A stretch of DNA of 64,000 nt, from contig WBMZ01011396.1 in the NCBI GenBank assembly GCA_013400975.1, forward strand, positions 1 to 64,000, given 5' to 3'. The translations under genes were made by a program, and so were the position numbers. Each line of letters opens with the position of its first letter. The stretch's first letter is position 1. Under the pieces are notes generated by a model that searched no databases, was not told the DNA's origin, and saw only the letters and a program-made list of their open reading frames with translations. This document shows, one piece after another, positions 41,101 through 54,343 of the stretch. This DNA is from Atrichornis clamosus. Its lineage: Eukaryota > Chordata > Aves > Passeriformes > Menuridae.

Positions 41101-44100
41101 GGACAACTAAAACACTATGTGTTCCAAGTTTCTTGGCTTTTTAAACTGTGAAACACAAAGAAGCTTTCACTTCGGTCTGATTTCTGTGATGATCACCTTT
41201 AACCCTATTATTAAAGTCTTGCAGAAAAATTCCCAATATCTTGCAGAAGTATACCCAGTAAGAATGACAGCAATGAAATTCTCCTACCAGTGTACATTAA
41301 AGACAGATCTAAAAGCAGGCAAAACCTTTGGTTAAAAAAGGGAAGACACACTACTGAGCATAAACTTATTTGGCTTTTGACATATTTTAATGCACTGAGT
41401 TGGACAGATGAGGGAGCTATATTCCATAATTTAAAGCTGGACTGTGCTTTCAACATGCAGTTTATATATAGAAAAAGTGTGAAGGACCATTACTCCATGG
41501 GGAAAATAAATGGCTGTATTAAAGAGAAAGAAATTGTTCTTTCCAGTTTCAGCAAGATACATTTCTCACACAACCCTTCAGTTCAGCGAACCTGCACAGG
41601 AACATAAAACAGTAGACTTTAGCCAACAGGCCATTCCTTGGCTTGTTCCTGAAAGAACATGTCGACATGACAGTCTTGGAACAAAATGCACAGAATAGCA
41701 GGGAGGAGGCATACTCATACTCTACAGGTCACTAATTTAGATCTTAAAGCCAAACTCTAGTTATCTATGGAATGGGTCCTATAAAGAACATTATAGCTTA
41801 CCTTTACTTGAGATAGGGGATGCCCCCTTCTTACAGGTATATATACTTGCATTTTTGTCCTTCCCCAAAACTCTATAACACCTTGAGTTACTAATTTATA
41901 GGGTCTATCATAAAAAATGAATAAAAGTTGCCTTTTATTAAACTAAACATTTCTCACCATGTCAAATAATAACATTACTTAACTTTGGTTGTTTGCAAAG
42001 ATAAAGGCATTTGCTAGATTGCCAGTGAAAATTCTTCAAAAACTTATTTAATATTATCTCTGCGGAAAGGGGCTTTTTCTTCATTATAGGTTCATACCAA
42101 CACACTCCATTTTGTTAATTATGTACTATATACTTGATATCAGATGCTGTTTTCAGTACAATTCAGTATGCTCTCCGTTTTTTTCCAATGAAGCAGCAGA
42201 TAAGCCATTCTGGCACTAAAAGAACCAGCTTCTTATCTGAAATATTCCATAGAGGTCTTGTGCTACCCTTGGCAGAAATATATATCTGTGATTCCATATT
42301 GCAGCGACTGACTTTTTTCTTTTCTCTGAGACTGTTCCTCTACAATTGTGCAGATCCTACAGAGCTAAGGAGTTAGTCCCTCTTTTCCTTATACCCAGTG
42401 AACACACCAGTTTGGTATTTTGGGGTTTTTTTAAGACATCTGAAGATAAAGAGGACCTAGTCTCTTGTTTAATTGCTAATAGTTTAGCTGGGTGACAAAT
42501 GCACTTTTTGTACTGTGTCTTTTTCCTTGTTTCATTTGTGTTTATTTTCTGAGTACTTAGGTCATATTGCAGTTACCATTACTTTGGGAAAAACTTCAAA
42601 GTAAAAGGAAAATCAGGTGCTTGCCTCATTATGAGTCATGATCCATACGTGTTTCCATCTCAAATATTTTCTTTTACAAAACTGATCTTTTCTTCCATTG
42701 TACTGAAAAAAGTATCTTCTTTTAAGATGCTATCTCAAGGAAATCTCAAACTTCGAATGTCATGTCTCAGCCCAGTGAGAGACTCTTAAATTTATCCTAT
42801 TCAAACTCTCAGTGTACACGGGGGAAATGAAATAATTAATACAAAATATTTTATATAATACTAAAATCCTCATAGTATGGAAGTCAAGTAGCACCTAACT
42901 CTCAGAAAATAAAACTTCCTCTTTATGTTGACACTCAAACATGTGTAGCAATGATATTCTGTCTATGATTACTTGGACTCAAGCATAGTCAAAGCATCCT
43001 AAGTATTTCCTTCAAAGATTGCATTCCTGGGCCATTGACAGATTTCTATTTCTTCTGCTTCTCAACCCACAAGAATTATTGAGTTCAATTTAAAATCTTA
43101 CCAATAATAGCAGATGCTATCTGAACTGCCTTCCAGTCTATAGTCTTTGTTCTAGGGTTCAGTTTTGTACCTAGAGTATAGACAATGCCTAGAACTTAGA
43201 GCAGCCTCAGGCTGCATTTCCAAGGATGTGGCTAGCTGACTTGTCTCAGAATAATCTCATTTATCTTTCCTTGAATCATTTTAATAGTCCAATATTTTGA
43301 TTTTAAATTGATGTTAGTTTTCTACATTTATGTTTTTATTTTCATTATCCTTTCCACTCACCTTTTAAAAGTGAACATATGCAACAGAATGTGATTCAAA
43401 AGAAAAATAGTGATTACATGAGATCCATATATGGTGCAACCTTTCCACCATATAATTATCCTCACCTTGAAAAGCTTTTCCCAACACAGCTAAGCTAAAT
43501 CTTTCAAGTTGCATATCTTGTCTTTTTGGACTTAGGGACTGATTTATGGGCTTCCTTTGTTCAGTTGTATTTCACATATGTAAACAATTTGTTTTCCTTT
43601 TAGTGCTATAGATTAACAAACTCAGTTTGCTATATTTTCAACAGTCATGCTTCTCTACCGCTAATTATCTTTAACCTGTCTCATCTTAGCTATCTTCAGC
43701 TGATCTGCATCTGATGTTCTGCAGCCCTTACCAGCCTGCTATCATCTGCAAATTGAAGTGGACTTTTCAAACTATTAATGAACTAAGTTGGATAATAATA
43801 TATTATTCATATATTAATAATAAAGCATGTTAATGTCTCATCTGACTAGATAAGAGATCCTTATGCATATAAAAAAATTTTCCTTTGTAATTAATTTGAT
43901 AACTAATGTCATTTTCAATGACTTTGAGATTATAAAAATTCTAATATTCTATTGCAGTTTAGAAAGCTTCATGTGAAAAAAATCTACCATAATGAGATTT
44001 TTTTTTCACCTTCTTTAGCCTTTGAATGACAGTATAAGTTTTGGATCAAATGATGGCTTAGCTAAATTTCAAAGTTTGTGGAATTTGGTAATTTTCCTCT

Positions 44101-46663
44101 GTACTTATACACTTACATATGCACTTCTGGGTTTCCATATATGTATATACTTGCCTCTCTAAGGCAATAATGTGTTATTAATCAAACTCCCAATGACAGC
44201 TAAAGAATTTGACAAATTTTAAGTATTTCTCTATATGTATTCTATTTTTCGTAAACATTTCTTGGCTATCTATGTATTTTAGTTAATTTCCCTTGTTTAT
44301 TTGATATTTAGTCTTGTAAGTGATTGGCCTCATCAGTCACATGGCATTGCTCTTAGCTGCACATCTTAATGACTGCAACTTTGAAAACAGGCAAGTAATG
44401 AATAACCAGTAGTGAATGTTGATGAATGAGGACCTGCTGAACTATTACATAAATATGATGCATTTGAAACAAATATGGGAATTCCTAAGGGCTAGCTATT
44501 TTTGAAGTATTGTTACAAATGCCTTTTGGTGACTAACTGAAAATATTCAAACCCAGAGGTAAAATATTATGATGGAGCCATCCAGCTAGTTGGATTTTGA
44601 AGTCATATTTGCAAATAGCAACCTTCAACCAGCCTCTCCGAGCTCTATGACCAAACACTTGTGCTATCAACATTAAAAACCTAAAGATTCTAGAAGGTAT
44701 TGTAGCTGCTTTAGTAAATGAAAAAGTAAATAATTTAAAAAATAACAATTTAGAAAGATTCATCAATAAAAGTACCATTACTCTGAAGCATACTACTCCC
44801 AGCCTTAAGTTTCTGATAGAAGTTCAAATACCACTCTAGCTATCCCAATTAAATCTGGTTCTTTAAGTCTGAAGAACTCAAAGATTAACATGGACATTTA
44901 CTACTTAGCTATGCAAATCATACCTTATTGGGAATATGGGTCCAATATGAAAAAAGTCATAAAGGTAGTGTTCCAGTAAGAAGACCTAAATTCTAAATAT
45001 ACTTTTCTCATTACACATAGGAGATAAGGTTAAAATGAATATTCTAACATTCCAGACAAGTATAATAATGGATTTCACTTTTTTTTTATCTACACCTTAG
45101 CTTACATCTACTCACTTTAGTGAGGGTGACAAAACTCTTGTTAAGTTTTACAGGTACAGGAACAGACCCACTTTTTTGCAAATGTCACTTCAAGCAGCTA
45201 GAGGAAAGAGAAAAAAAACCCCAAAACAACACTACAAAGCCCCCCAAAACCCATCAACCTCCAAGTACTCTCAGGCATGCATTGAATAAGTCTCAGAACA
45301 AGTGATTGTTGGCTGGGGATTAAGTTGTAATTTTTTTCTCAAGATAAGCTTCTTTATTTCATGCCCTGTACACTAGAGGTGAGCTAAACATTTTGTATTT
45401 TAATCTTTGCTGGCAGACAGACAATAAGTCACTTCTAAGGACAGAAGTGTACTGAGAAAAACCTCAAAGCTATTTTGAAAAATAATTAGGCTTACCTTCT
45501 AATTTTATATCCAGAAAAAAAATAAACCCAGACAATCAAATAGAGAGATATAACAACAACAAAAAAAAGAAATAAATCTTCCTCTCTTTGCTATAACCCT
45601 GCTCCAGAGGGTAAGTCAATCATTCAGAAATTAGCCAAATGAGGTCAGGGTTCAAAAGGATTTTTAGAGGTCCAGACCTTGCTGATACAGGTGTTTCTGC
45701 ATGCAACCTAGTCTTTTGCTTCTAATTTCTAGATTTCTCTAGTAATGGAAATTCCAGCTTGCCTAATACTGCAGTTCTGTGGTCTAGCAGATGCCAAAGA
45801 ACACTTCTAGCTAAAGCCACTGTTGGAGTAAAGTGATGGGAAAAGAATATCCCAGAGCATGAGAGTTGAGAAAAGCAGATTTGAGTGAAAAAGAAGAGTG
45901 ATAAAATATGCTGAATGTTAGAAATAGAAACACATACCAGGAAGAATGAAAATTAATGAAATATTCCCATAAACAAACAGTTTGCATAAACTGTAAAATC
46001 CCATAAGGGAGAACCTACACATGGGAAACAAGAAAGCTATAATTATCTTATGAAATCTCAGTTAAAGATAAAATTCAATAGAGAATTCCAGGCATTCATG
46101 AATACCAAAGCATATAATTTTTTGCGACATTGCCTGTCTATTTAGACCAAGAATTTATAGCAAGCTCTAGGCAACACAGTCAGGGTGGAGTGGAAAAAAT
46201 GTGAATTCAGAGTTGTTCTGATTCCTCCTTGTTCCAGGTATGAACAGTTATCATTGCTCTTACTGTTTTACAATTTCAGTTCTTTAAAAATTCAGAAGAG
46301 ATGATCCAATGCAAAGCAGAAATTAATTGCTATTTTCCATGATTATCTGAGAAGTGGAATCTTTAAAACTTTTGCTCAACAACAAAGCTGTCTCCACAGT
46401 TGGGTACTTCTTGATATTCAGTGCAAACTGATACTTTTTTTTAAGTTTTAGTAATGTGTGAAATCATGTTTAAAATACAAAACAGACTTCATGACTACAT
46501 TTTATCATCAAATATAGCAAGAATTCAACTCTATGCCTGCATGTTATTTTTATGGTATGTTTGTTCAATTGAAAACAGATCTAAAAATATAGTGTCTGTA
46601 AAAGGCAGCAGAGCAAGATGCAACTATGTTAATTGAAACACAAAAAGAATGCATGTATTTGGT
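35131..46663 (+). other. KCNH7: KCNH7 intron 2, unique AT-rich sequence right of the CpG island
   Basis: The perfect 16-bp palindrome GAGCTGCATGCAGCTC (35125-35140) marks the right edge of the island. The remaining ~11 kb is AT-rich, with no recognisable exon, RNA gene or transposon. An A/C-rich tract lies at 45208-45262. CCATATATGG at 43425-43434 matches the SRF CArG consensus but is expected by chance at this composition. Confidence 0.7.
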
Positions 46664-46739
46664 TTAAGTAATACACTTTCATGGATAATATATATGTCAG
46701 CTTAAGTAATACATTTTAGTGGATAATATATTTAATTTG
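46664..46739 (+). repeat. Two-copy 38-bp tandem duplication
   Basis: TTAAGTAATACA...GGATAATATAT occurs at 46664-46701 and again at 46702-46739 with roughly 70-75% identity by eye. A shorter AGTAATATAT echo follows. Local AT-rich duplication; no function inferred. Confidence 0.65.
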
Positions 46740-49275
46740 TTGTAGTAATATATGCTGAAATGCTGCTTTCACTGCAACATGTTTAGTTATTAGAGCTATA
46801 AAGGCATCCTTAATCCTTTTCAACAGGGCTCTGTTGGAGAACTGTATTTGTAAAAAAAAGCCAAGGTATTAGAGCGAGGTACATGGCAATCTGAATGGAA
46901 TAATAATTAAAAACCAACAAAACAAATGAACAAAAAAAACCCCCCTAGAAGACAGCTGTGGCAGTGTAATTTTAGCTGCTTTTGGGAATGGACCAGAAAT
47001 GAGTTTCAAGTGGGATTATGAGAGTGTCATGGGGCAGAGGGAAGGTTGGCTCAAAGATTAGTCATTAGTTCAAATGGCTTTTAGTAGCTGGTGATGAAAA
47101 AACTGTGCTTGTCTAACAGTCTGGATTATTCAGCTTGTTAATGTGACATATTTATCCAGTGGACTGCAATCTCCAAGAAAAAAAATTATATTACTCTCTG
47201 TATTAAGAATTTGTAGTTTGTCTCTGAACAAGGACAAAAGATCAATGAGGATTATGAACCTCCCCATGCTCTTAAAATTATATGACAAAATTGAAGAGAT
47301 GATTTGATACTCTTGGGTACATAACACTCATGCATCACTTAATCTTTTTAACACAGAATGACTGTCTGTCCCTGAATAGATCTAATTCCAAATCTTTATC
47401 AGCCCTTGGGTGGAGAATAATTATTTTCCTCAGATAAAGGGAAGTAAAAATCTAAAATATCACACAATAGCACTGGACTTTTTAAAAAGAGATATTTTTC
47501 TTCTTTTGTTTGTGTTCCCTTCCTTTTTTTCCAACTATTAACACAAACTTACCTTATTTTTAAAAGGAAAAGTCTATCCATATATTGGAATGGAGAGAAT
47601 ATTTTCTTTCACATTTTCACAGAATGAGCCACAATAATATATCCTTAGCACAGTTACCACTAATCTCGAAAGGAGCAAAATATTGTGAGACACAGAAGGG
47701 ACTGAAAACTACTCCCAGCTAAATAATGTACTGCAATTTCATGTGCAAGTTTATAGCAGATATTCAAACTTATACTTAACCAGCTTCAGCGGTGTAAAGG
47801 CCTACATGAAGATTTTCATTCAATAAGAGCACAGCATGTTGTAATTAAAATGCATGATACTATTTGTCCGCTTGGAGCATTTAAGTTAAAACTGAATACT
47901 AACATGAACGTGTTTTCTACGTAGAAAAGTAACTATCTGTAAAACAGCTTAAAACAATGAAATGCTGTTCAGATGCTTACATAAATGAGTATACAGTCAG
48001 CCTAGGAAAGGTCAGATGTAGTTAGAGTACAATCCACAAAGCATAGTTTGTTTCAGCAAGGTTTGGTATGTTTGACTCAAATATTTGACTATCTCCTTAG
48101 CATTAGGGCAAATGCAAGGACAAGTCTTTGTGCTTAAATAATCAAGGAAGTTGCAGAGCCTAGTTTCCCATATATTTTCCTGATTCATATAATTACCCCA
48201 GACTTTCTGGTGCATTTTCTTATGTAATAGGGTAACTTGTTCAGATCTCAAATCTAAGCACATCCTCCAAGCACTTGAGCACATAATACATTTCCTTACA
48301 TGATAATAAGGCAATGATATTGTTCTAGTGAAACAATATGTTCTTGAATCCTTGTACGCTTAAAGAATGGAGTGATTTTCCAAACTATTCAACATAGTTT
48401 TTAATCTATAGCCCATATAGAAATACAAAGTGGCAAAATTTTTAAATCAAGCAGAAAATACCAACAAAAAATAGAAAATAAGTGTGAAAGATATCTATTG
48501 ACAGCTATGTTATAGAAGGCTGTCTTCCACTGAGGGCTTCAAGTACAAATACTAGTGACATAAATGCAGTTTCTTAGTCTATTTTTGACAATTTGTTTTC
48601 CATCATAAAAAGGAATATTTTGATCATTCTTGAAGTAAATCTAATGTATGGTGTTGTATTATGTGTGTTGCTGTCATATGATACTCTTCAGTTCCCCTAG
48701 CCAGAATGCCTCCCTCTTAGGAGAATTCCCATGATGCTGCACACCTTTGTCAAGCAATACTCCATCATATATTGTAGAAAGTTTAACACTTAAGGGTGAT
48801 GACTTCCCACATACAGAATGGAGTTCACTTTGTAACTCCTGTAAAGATCAGGTTATATATGGCTTTGTTTAACCAAACAGGAAGTTGTTTGTGGTAAACT
48901 TTGACTGAAACACAAAAGAAAGAGTTTCTTTAGTCAATGTATACTAAATTTAAAACCACAAAACCCATTCACAAAGAAGAGTTTTTTATGGAAATTCTCA
49001 AATCATCTGCTTGTAAAGTTACCACGATGGAAACGGATTCAGCAACCATTTCTACCATCTAGCTTCTTGTTCTCTCTACAATCTCCATAAAACTACAAGA
49101 ACATATTCTGGAGCACCTTTTAAAATTGATTTAACCAAAAAAACATCAGAAATATCAATATGTTCACTGAGGCATTTAAGAATCTTTTGACCAAGACTAT
49201 TTATCATTAGTTCATTTAAGGATCTAACAGGGGTTAATTACAAGTTTCCCACTCTCCCAGTTCCCTCTTTTCCCA
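46740..49275 (+). other. KCNH7: KCNH7 intron 2, unique sequence
   Basis: AT-rich, with no recognisable exon, RNA gene or repeat family. Confidence 0.6.
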
Positions 49276-49927
49276 TTAGCAAAAATGCTGACCTTTTAGA
49301 TGAGCATAAAAGGGTCTCAATTTCTGCCATGCCCAGCCTAGAAGAAAATCTTGAATATGGTATTCTATGGTAGTGAATATCTTAATATTAGTTGTTCTGC
49401 ACTGGGTTTCCCTTGCTTCAATCCTTCCCCCACATTTTCTTTCAGAAGCATCAACAGCTTTCAAGTTCCTACTCTATAGAAAAGCCCCTCCACAGGGAGC
49501 TTTTTGAAATGAGAACATTGCAGTACAAATTTATTGTTTTCTTAGCTAACAGATTTATCTTTTTCTCAGGAATACTCTCATTGGATTTTTGCTTTCCTCC
49601 TGATAATGCCTTCTTATATTGTAGCAGCATTTCTGAGTCTAGATTTTTGTCAGCTTGACCTTTCCAGCTTACTGGGTCCAACTGTTTTTGTAATAAATCA
49701 CTGGGCTTTTCAACAGCTTCCTTACTTACAAGGCTTTTCACTGGTTTTATTAAAAGTTGCAGAACATCAGTCTGAACTTGCAATACTAAATCACAAAACG
49801 TAAAAAAGACATATTTTGCAATCAGTATTTGTAAGAGAAGAAAGCTTACTAGAAAATTTGTTTTCAAATTTCTGTGTAACTGCAAAATGTCAATATTTGA
49901 AAATATACAATCAAACAGGTTGCTCAA
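49276..49927 (-). other. Unusually long minus-strand open frames, possible unrecognised exon or pseudogene
   Basis: A minus-strand frame is open for 152 codons from 49927 to 49469, the longest in the AT-rich part. It has no ATG at its 5' end. A splice-acceptor-like site (T-rich tract, then GTGATTTAG) falls at 49787-49786, and the ~105 residues after it are polar and lysine-rich. Downstream, a second minus-strand frame (49464-49276) is open for 62 codons in a shifted frame. I do not recognise either protein. They could be an exon or decayed retrocopy, or a chance frame: I estimate about 0.2 such frames expected by chance in this window. Confidence 0.2.
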
Positions 49928-52310
49928 AACAGGAAAAACAAAATTTTACAAAGTTATAACAGTTATTGGTAGCATTGATAAAAATCAAGTGTTGCCTACC
50001 TGAATTACACCTTACAAGTCCTTTGAGTTCTTATCACCATATGTATGTTGACATATCACCAATAGAGCTAGTGATAAGTGAATTATGTCAGTGTGCAGCT
50101 CTTAGTCAGCAAGTCACTGTGGATTTACTCAAATGAACTCATCTTTGATGTACTCACACTACTTCCAGCAATATTCCAGCTCTTGCACCTGCACAGTGCC
50201 TTCTTTACTCTGGGTACCATACTAGACAATCCTGCTACACAGTAAGAAGATACCTGCAAGTATAGCTTTAGATCCTGAAGCGTAGACACCCTTTCACCTG
50301 GCAAAGACTGTTTCCCTCAAAGTAGTTTTAACCAGTGCCACGAATAAACAGAAGTTAACACAGCAAAAGACTTTTGAGCCCTGTAGGTACAGCTATACAA
50401 GGCCTTCTGCCAGTACAAAATTATGTAATCAAAATCTAACCTAAAATTCCCCTGGCAAAAAAAATTAACACAGTCTTGACCTAAGAAAAACTTCAAGCTC
50501 CTGTTTTCAAGAATAGGAGGCACACATTTTCTATAAAAAAAGATTCCAATAAAGGTAGTCTCAGAATCTCAGTCAGGAGAATTGGCGCACAAAGGCCAGT
50601 TAAGAAAAAAAATATTCTTCCCCAAACTCTGTTATTTACATTTCACACAATCACCAGAAGAGTACATTACAGATATTCTTCCAAACATGCATGAGATGAA
50701 GAGACTTCTCAGCACAAGCTTGGAGCACTGAGCTGTGCTCTGAATGGGGGAAGCATGCAGGAGACCTAAGGTGCAATTCACTGCCCCACCACCAGTTTTG
50801 CTGGTTCTTGTCATACAGAGGAGAAATGGGCAAGTGACTCTTATTTCTGGCTGAGTCTTAGGTATTCAGTTAGTGAGAAAATTGCACCACAATCCAGACA
50901 GTACAGATTTAACCCTTAGTCCTTCCATATAGGCTCAGAATTTTCACTTGACTGGGGACTTGACTTTGATGCTGGATTAGCTAAGGCTGCTTTATCAGCT
51001 TGTCTCTGCTTGTTTATGAATGACAGTTTGAAAAGTCTACATTGCCAACACAAGATTAGCATCCACAAGTCTCAGATTCGTTTAAAGTTATTTAGATTAA
51101 CATTCATGTGTCCTAGGTGTAGGATTTCAGAATGACAAGTTCATCAAAACCATTTTTCTCCCTGCCCCCAAAAGTAAAACATAGATCTGTTAAAAAATGA
51201 AGCAAAAAATGCAGGTCAGTGCAGAGTATTGGTATGTTAAGAAACTTGAAAAAAAAGCAAAATACATACATTTCCCTAAGGAAATTGCAGAATTAAAAAA
51301 TGCAGAAACATGTATATAAAGAGCCAACAAAAGTCATTGAGGCTAAGAATAAATCTTATATATGCTAAAGTTAAATTGGACACACCTAAAAATAAATCAG
51401 AGCAGATTCAAAAGAAAGTCTGAAGACTTATGTTCACAGTGCTTGCAACATAATGAGTAAATAATAAAATCATCATGGGAGTTGTAAAAGAGTGAAAATT
51501 CTTAAACCCAATTGCATACAAGGTGTAGAAGGGAGAGCCTCCAAAAGAGACAAGATAACTAACATGTGAAATTCAGAATAAGTGGCTCACAAGGGAACAC
51601 TGCTGACCTAGGAAGAGCTTAATTACACAGTATGAGAAAATTGGCACAACAAGAAACTTCCCCCCATGAAAATACTAGAGAAAGCAGTTGTTTGTAGCTG
51701 TAATGCTACCACTGTTCTCTGTTGGACCTTTCTTGTAGCCTGTTTTAAAGGTACACTGATAATTTGCTTCATCGCCAAAACTTATTGTTCACAAACAAGG
51801 GCAACAGAAATTCCAAGCCCTTACTGTCTTGAGATGATGCTTTATATACTAGAATGGAACCCAACTGTAAAATGAATGGCAGTGTTAACTTTCAATTCAT
51901 GGTTGTTGACATTTATTTTGATGACTTGCAGAGCATAGCTATTTAGGGGCTCTATCCCATTTGATTACATTGCCAGTGGTGCAGGCTACAAGCATTCAAA
52001 ATGGTTGTTCACCTCCTTTCAAGAACCGAGATCATTGCAACATCCCCTACAATATTCTGTAACTGCACAGAAATGTGCTAGAGTACAAAGGGATTAGATT
52101 TATTCACAAAATAACTATGTAATATGACAATTACATTAAATATTACACGAGTCCAAATACGCAGCGGTATTTCATTAACATTCCAACTAGAAATCTGTCT
52201 ACAAATATGGTTGTGATACTTGCACAAAAGATAAGATGCATGTAGGATTCACGTAGAAGATATGGCTCTAAGTTCATCATCCTTCCCCATCCTTATTTCA
52301 AGACTTAAAA
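49928..52310 (+). other. KCNH7: KCNH7 intron 2, unique sequence
   Basis: AT-rich with no recognisable exon, RNA gene or named repeat. Confidence 0.6.
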
Positions 52311-52408
52311 TTATAGAAAGATAGAATTGTCAGGATTGGAAGAGACCTTTAAGATCATCATGCCCGACCATCAACTCCCAGCACTATCATACTGATACAA
52401 AGCCCATA
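52311..52408 (-). mobile_element. CR1 LINE 3'-end fragment, minus strand
   Basis: The plus strand shows the reverse complement of a CR1 3' end: ATAGAATTGTCAGGATTGGA, then AGAGACCTTTAAGATCATCA, then ACCATCAACTCCCAGCACTA. Only the terminal ~100 bp is present, as usual for 5'-truncated CR1 insertions. Confidence 0.8.
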
Positions 52409-54169
52409 TATATAATCACCAAAAAAGATTAAACAGAACATACACTAAAGAGGTAGATGTGCAAAATCCATCACAAACATTAGAGCTTAAGAGAAACAAA
52501 TATTAAGTGGACAGACAGACAGTTCCGTGAGGACAATTACTCTGCAAGTAGCTGACCAGCTTCAGGTCTGGTTAATTCAGGGCTTACAGATGCTTGATTA
52601 TACTTGTTATGTAGGAGAACATCATGCAGCAATGTGTTCACAGGGTCAGGTTAATGAAGCATTGGTTGATTATGAAGAATTCATAAAGTGTTATTATCAC
52701 AGTGCTAAAGCAACTACCATTATTCTGTATTTCTACTTGTCTGACTCTAATTTGAACTCATTTTCCTTGAATTGCCACCATCACAATAATCAGAGTTCTC
52801 TTGAAACATTGCAACACAATCACATTTCACACGTTGAACCTACTATACATTCTTATTACATAGTGTTTCTCATTACTGTGAAGAAGACAGAGAAAGAATG
52901 AGAGTTTAGTGACATTAAGCAAGAGATTTTGCTTCTCTTCAGCTCAGAATAGGAGGTCACCTTGGTGAAGGTTTTTCTGTAAGCTGCTTAATTCTTCAGG
53001 GACAAATATGTAATAGCATCACACTTCACATCTCAGACTTTCCATATGAAAATCAATTGATGAGTCAGGGAACTAAGGCCCTCACAGTATTTATGGTTTG
53101 AGCTTTCCCTTTTTTTTCAGCATTCAATCTTTCAATCTTGATTGAAAGAGACAAGTATGAGCCAAGAGCACTAAGAAAGACATTTCCCAGAGATTTACAA
53201 AAGCATATGAAAAACTGCCACCCTAAGATTTCATTAGTGGGGTACAGACACAACACAGAAATGAAATCCACATTTCAATTGATTGCTAGACAATAAAATT
53301 AACTACTGCAGTAAAGTATGGTTAGCAATAAGTAGCTCCAGAAATTTAACACAGCAGACATAATGCTGCCTTATGAGTAAGCATTGTACAACATTCAGAA
53401 TTTTCTCCTCAGCAAAACTGAAAAACAAATAAACGTTGTAAACTTTGTTGAACTCTAACATTAAACACAGTTTTTCCCCATTCTGGATTCCTTTCTCCCT
53501 TGAAATTTCCCATGATCTGCTGGGCCTTCTCCCTGAAAGCACCTGCCAACAAACCTTCCAATGCTACATATCCAAAGAAATTTCTATTTACTCACAGAAC
53601 TTTAACCTCCTGCATATTAGACTTTCATCTTCATCCTGAATACTTTCCAGATTTTCTGACATTACAAGTGCACCAAAGCTCACTCTTTTACTTGCTGTCC
53701 CCTCCAGGAAGGTTCTACTAACAATACTTATCCTCCAACACTTAAATACCACCCTTTTGCCTTTTAAAAAACAAAAGCCTGTCTTTTCCAGGTGGTCCCA
53801 ATAACCAAATTTACTGGCACAGATGCAGGTGCATTTGTCAAGACTTACTAAGTCTTTTGGTTCCCTGTGCTCTCTCTTTTCAAGTGGAGATTTATTCATC
53901 TTATTACTGAAGTTACTATTTAGAAACACTATTGGCTCCCAAAAATAAGAGACAGGAATTAGAAATCTAGTAGAAAATAAAGTAATAAAAATTAATCATC
54001 TCCTATACCAGTCTCAACTAGTCAGTTTACATACAGTAAGTGGAACAACTTTTTCTTTTGTTTTGCATTAGACAAAAATATCACTGCAATTATTTTATCT
54101 TCATAAAACATATTATTAATGTGTATCTTATGTATCAAGGTGTACCTGACAGGTGGAGTGAAGGTGATC
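52409..54169 (+). other. KCNH7: KCNH7 intron 2, unique sequence
   Basis: AT-rich. Includes a short ACAG run near 52510-52522. A 124-codon plus-strand frame (52527-52901) begins with GTG and resembles no known family. Nothing else recognised. Confidence 0.6.
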
Positions 54170-54343
54170 ATGCACAGGTTATCCAGAGAGGCTGCGGAGT
54201 TTCTTTTGCCTTTGGAGATACTCAAACCCCAACTGGGTGGTGTCCTGAGCAACCTGCTCTTACTGATCCTGCTCAAGCAGAGGAGTGGGACTTGGTGACC
54301 TCATGTGCTCCCTTCCAACCTTAACCGTTCTGTGATTCTGTGG
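54170..54343 (+). mobile_element. CR1 LINE 3'-end fragment, plus strand
   Basis: The order of motifs is that of a CR1 3' terminus: CCAGAGAGGCTGCGGAGTTT, GGAGATACTCAAACCCC, GAGCAACCTGCTCT, GATCCTGCTCAAGCAG, CCCTTCCAACC, then the terminal octamer-type repeat TTCTGTGATTCTGTG. It covers the end of ORF2 and the short 3' UTR and is 5'-truncated. Confidence 0.88.

Noticed and set aside
43425..43434. CCATATATGG, a perfect SRF CArG box
   Set aside because: At this AT content several matches to CC(A/T)6GG are expected by chance in 64 kb, and nothing around it supports an enhancer.
52527..52901. Plus-strand 124-codon frame
   Set aside because: Begins with GTG, resembles no known family, lies in ordinary AT-rich sequence and has a length within the chance tail.
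53588..53929. Minus-strand 113-codon frame
   Set aside because: No recognisable family, and overlapping frames on the other strand are equally open. Treated as chance.
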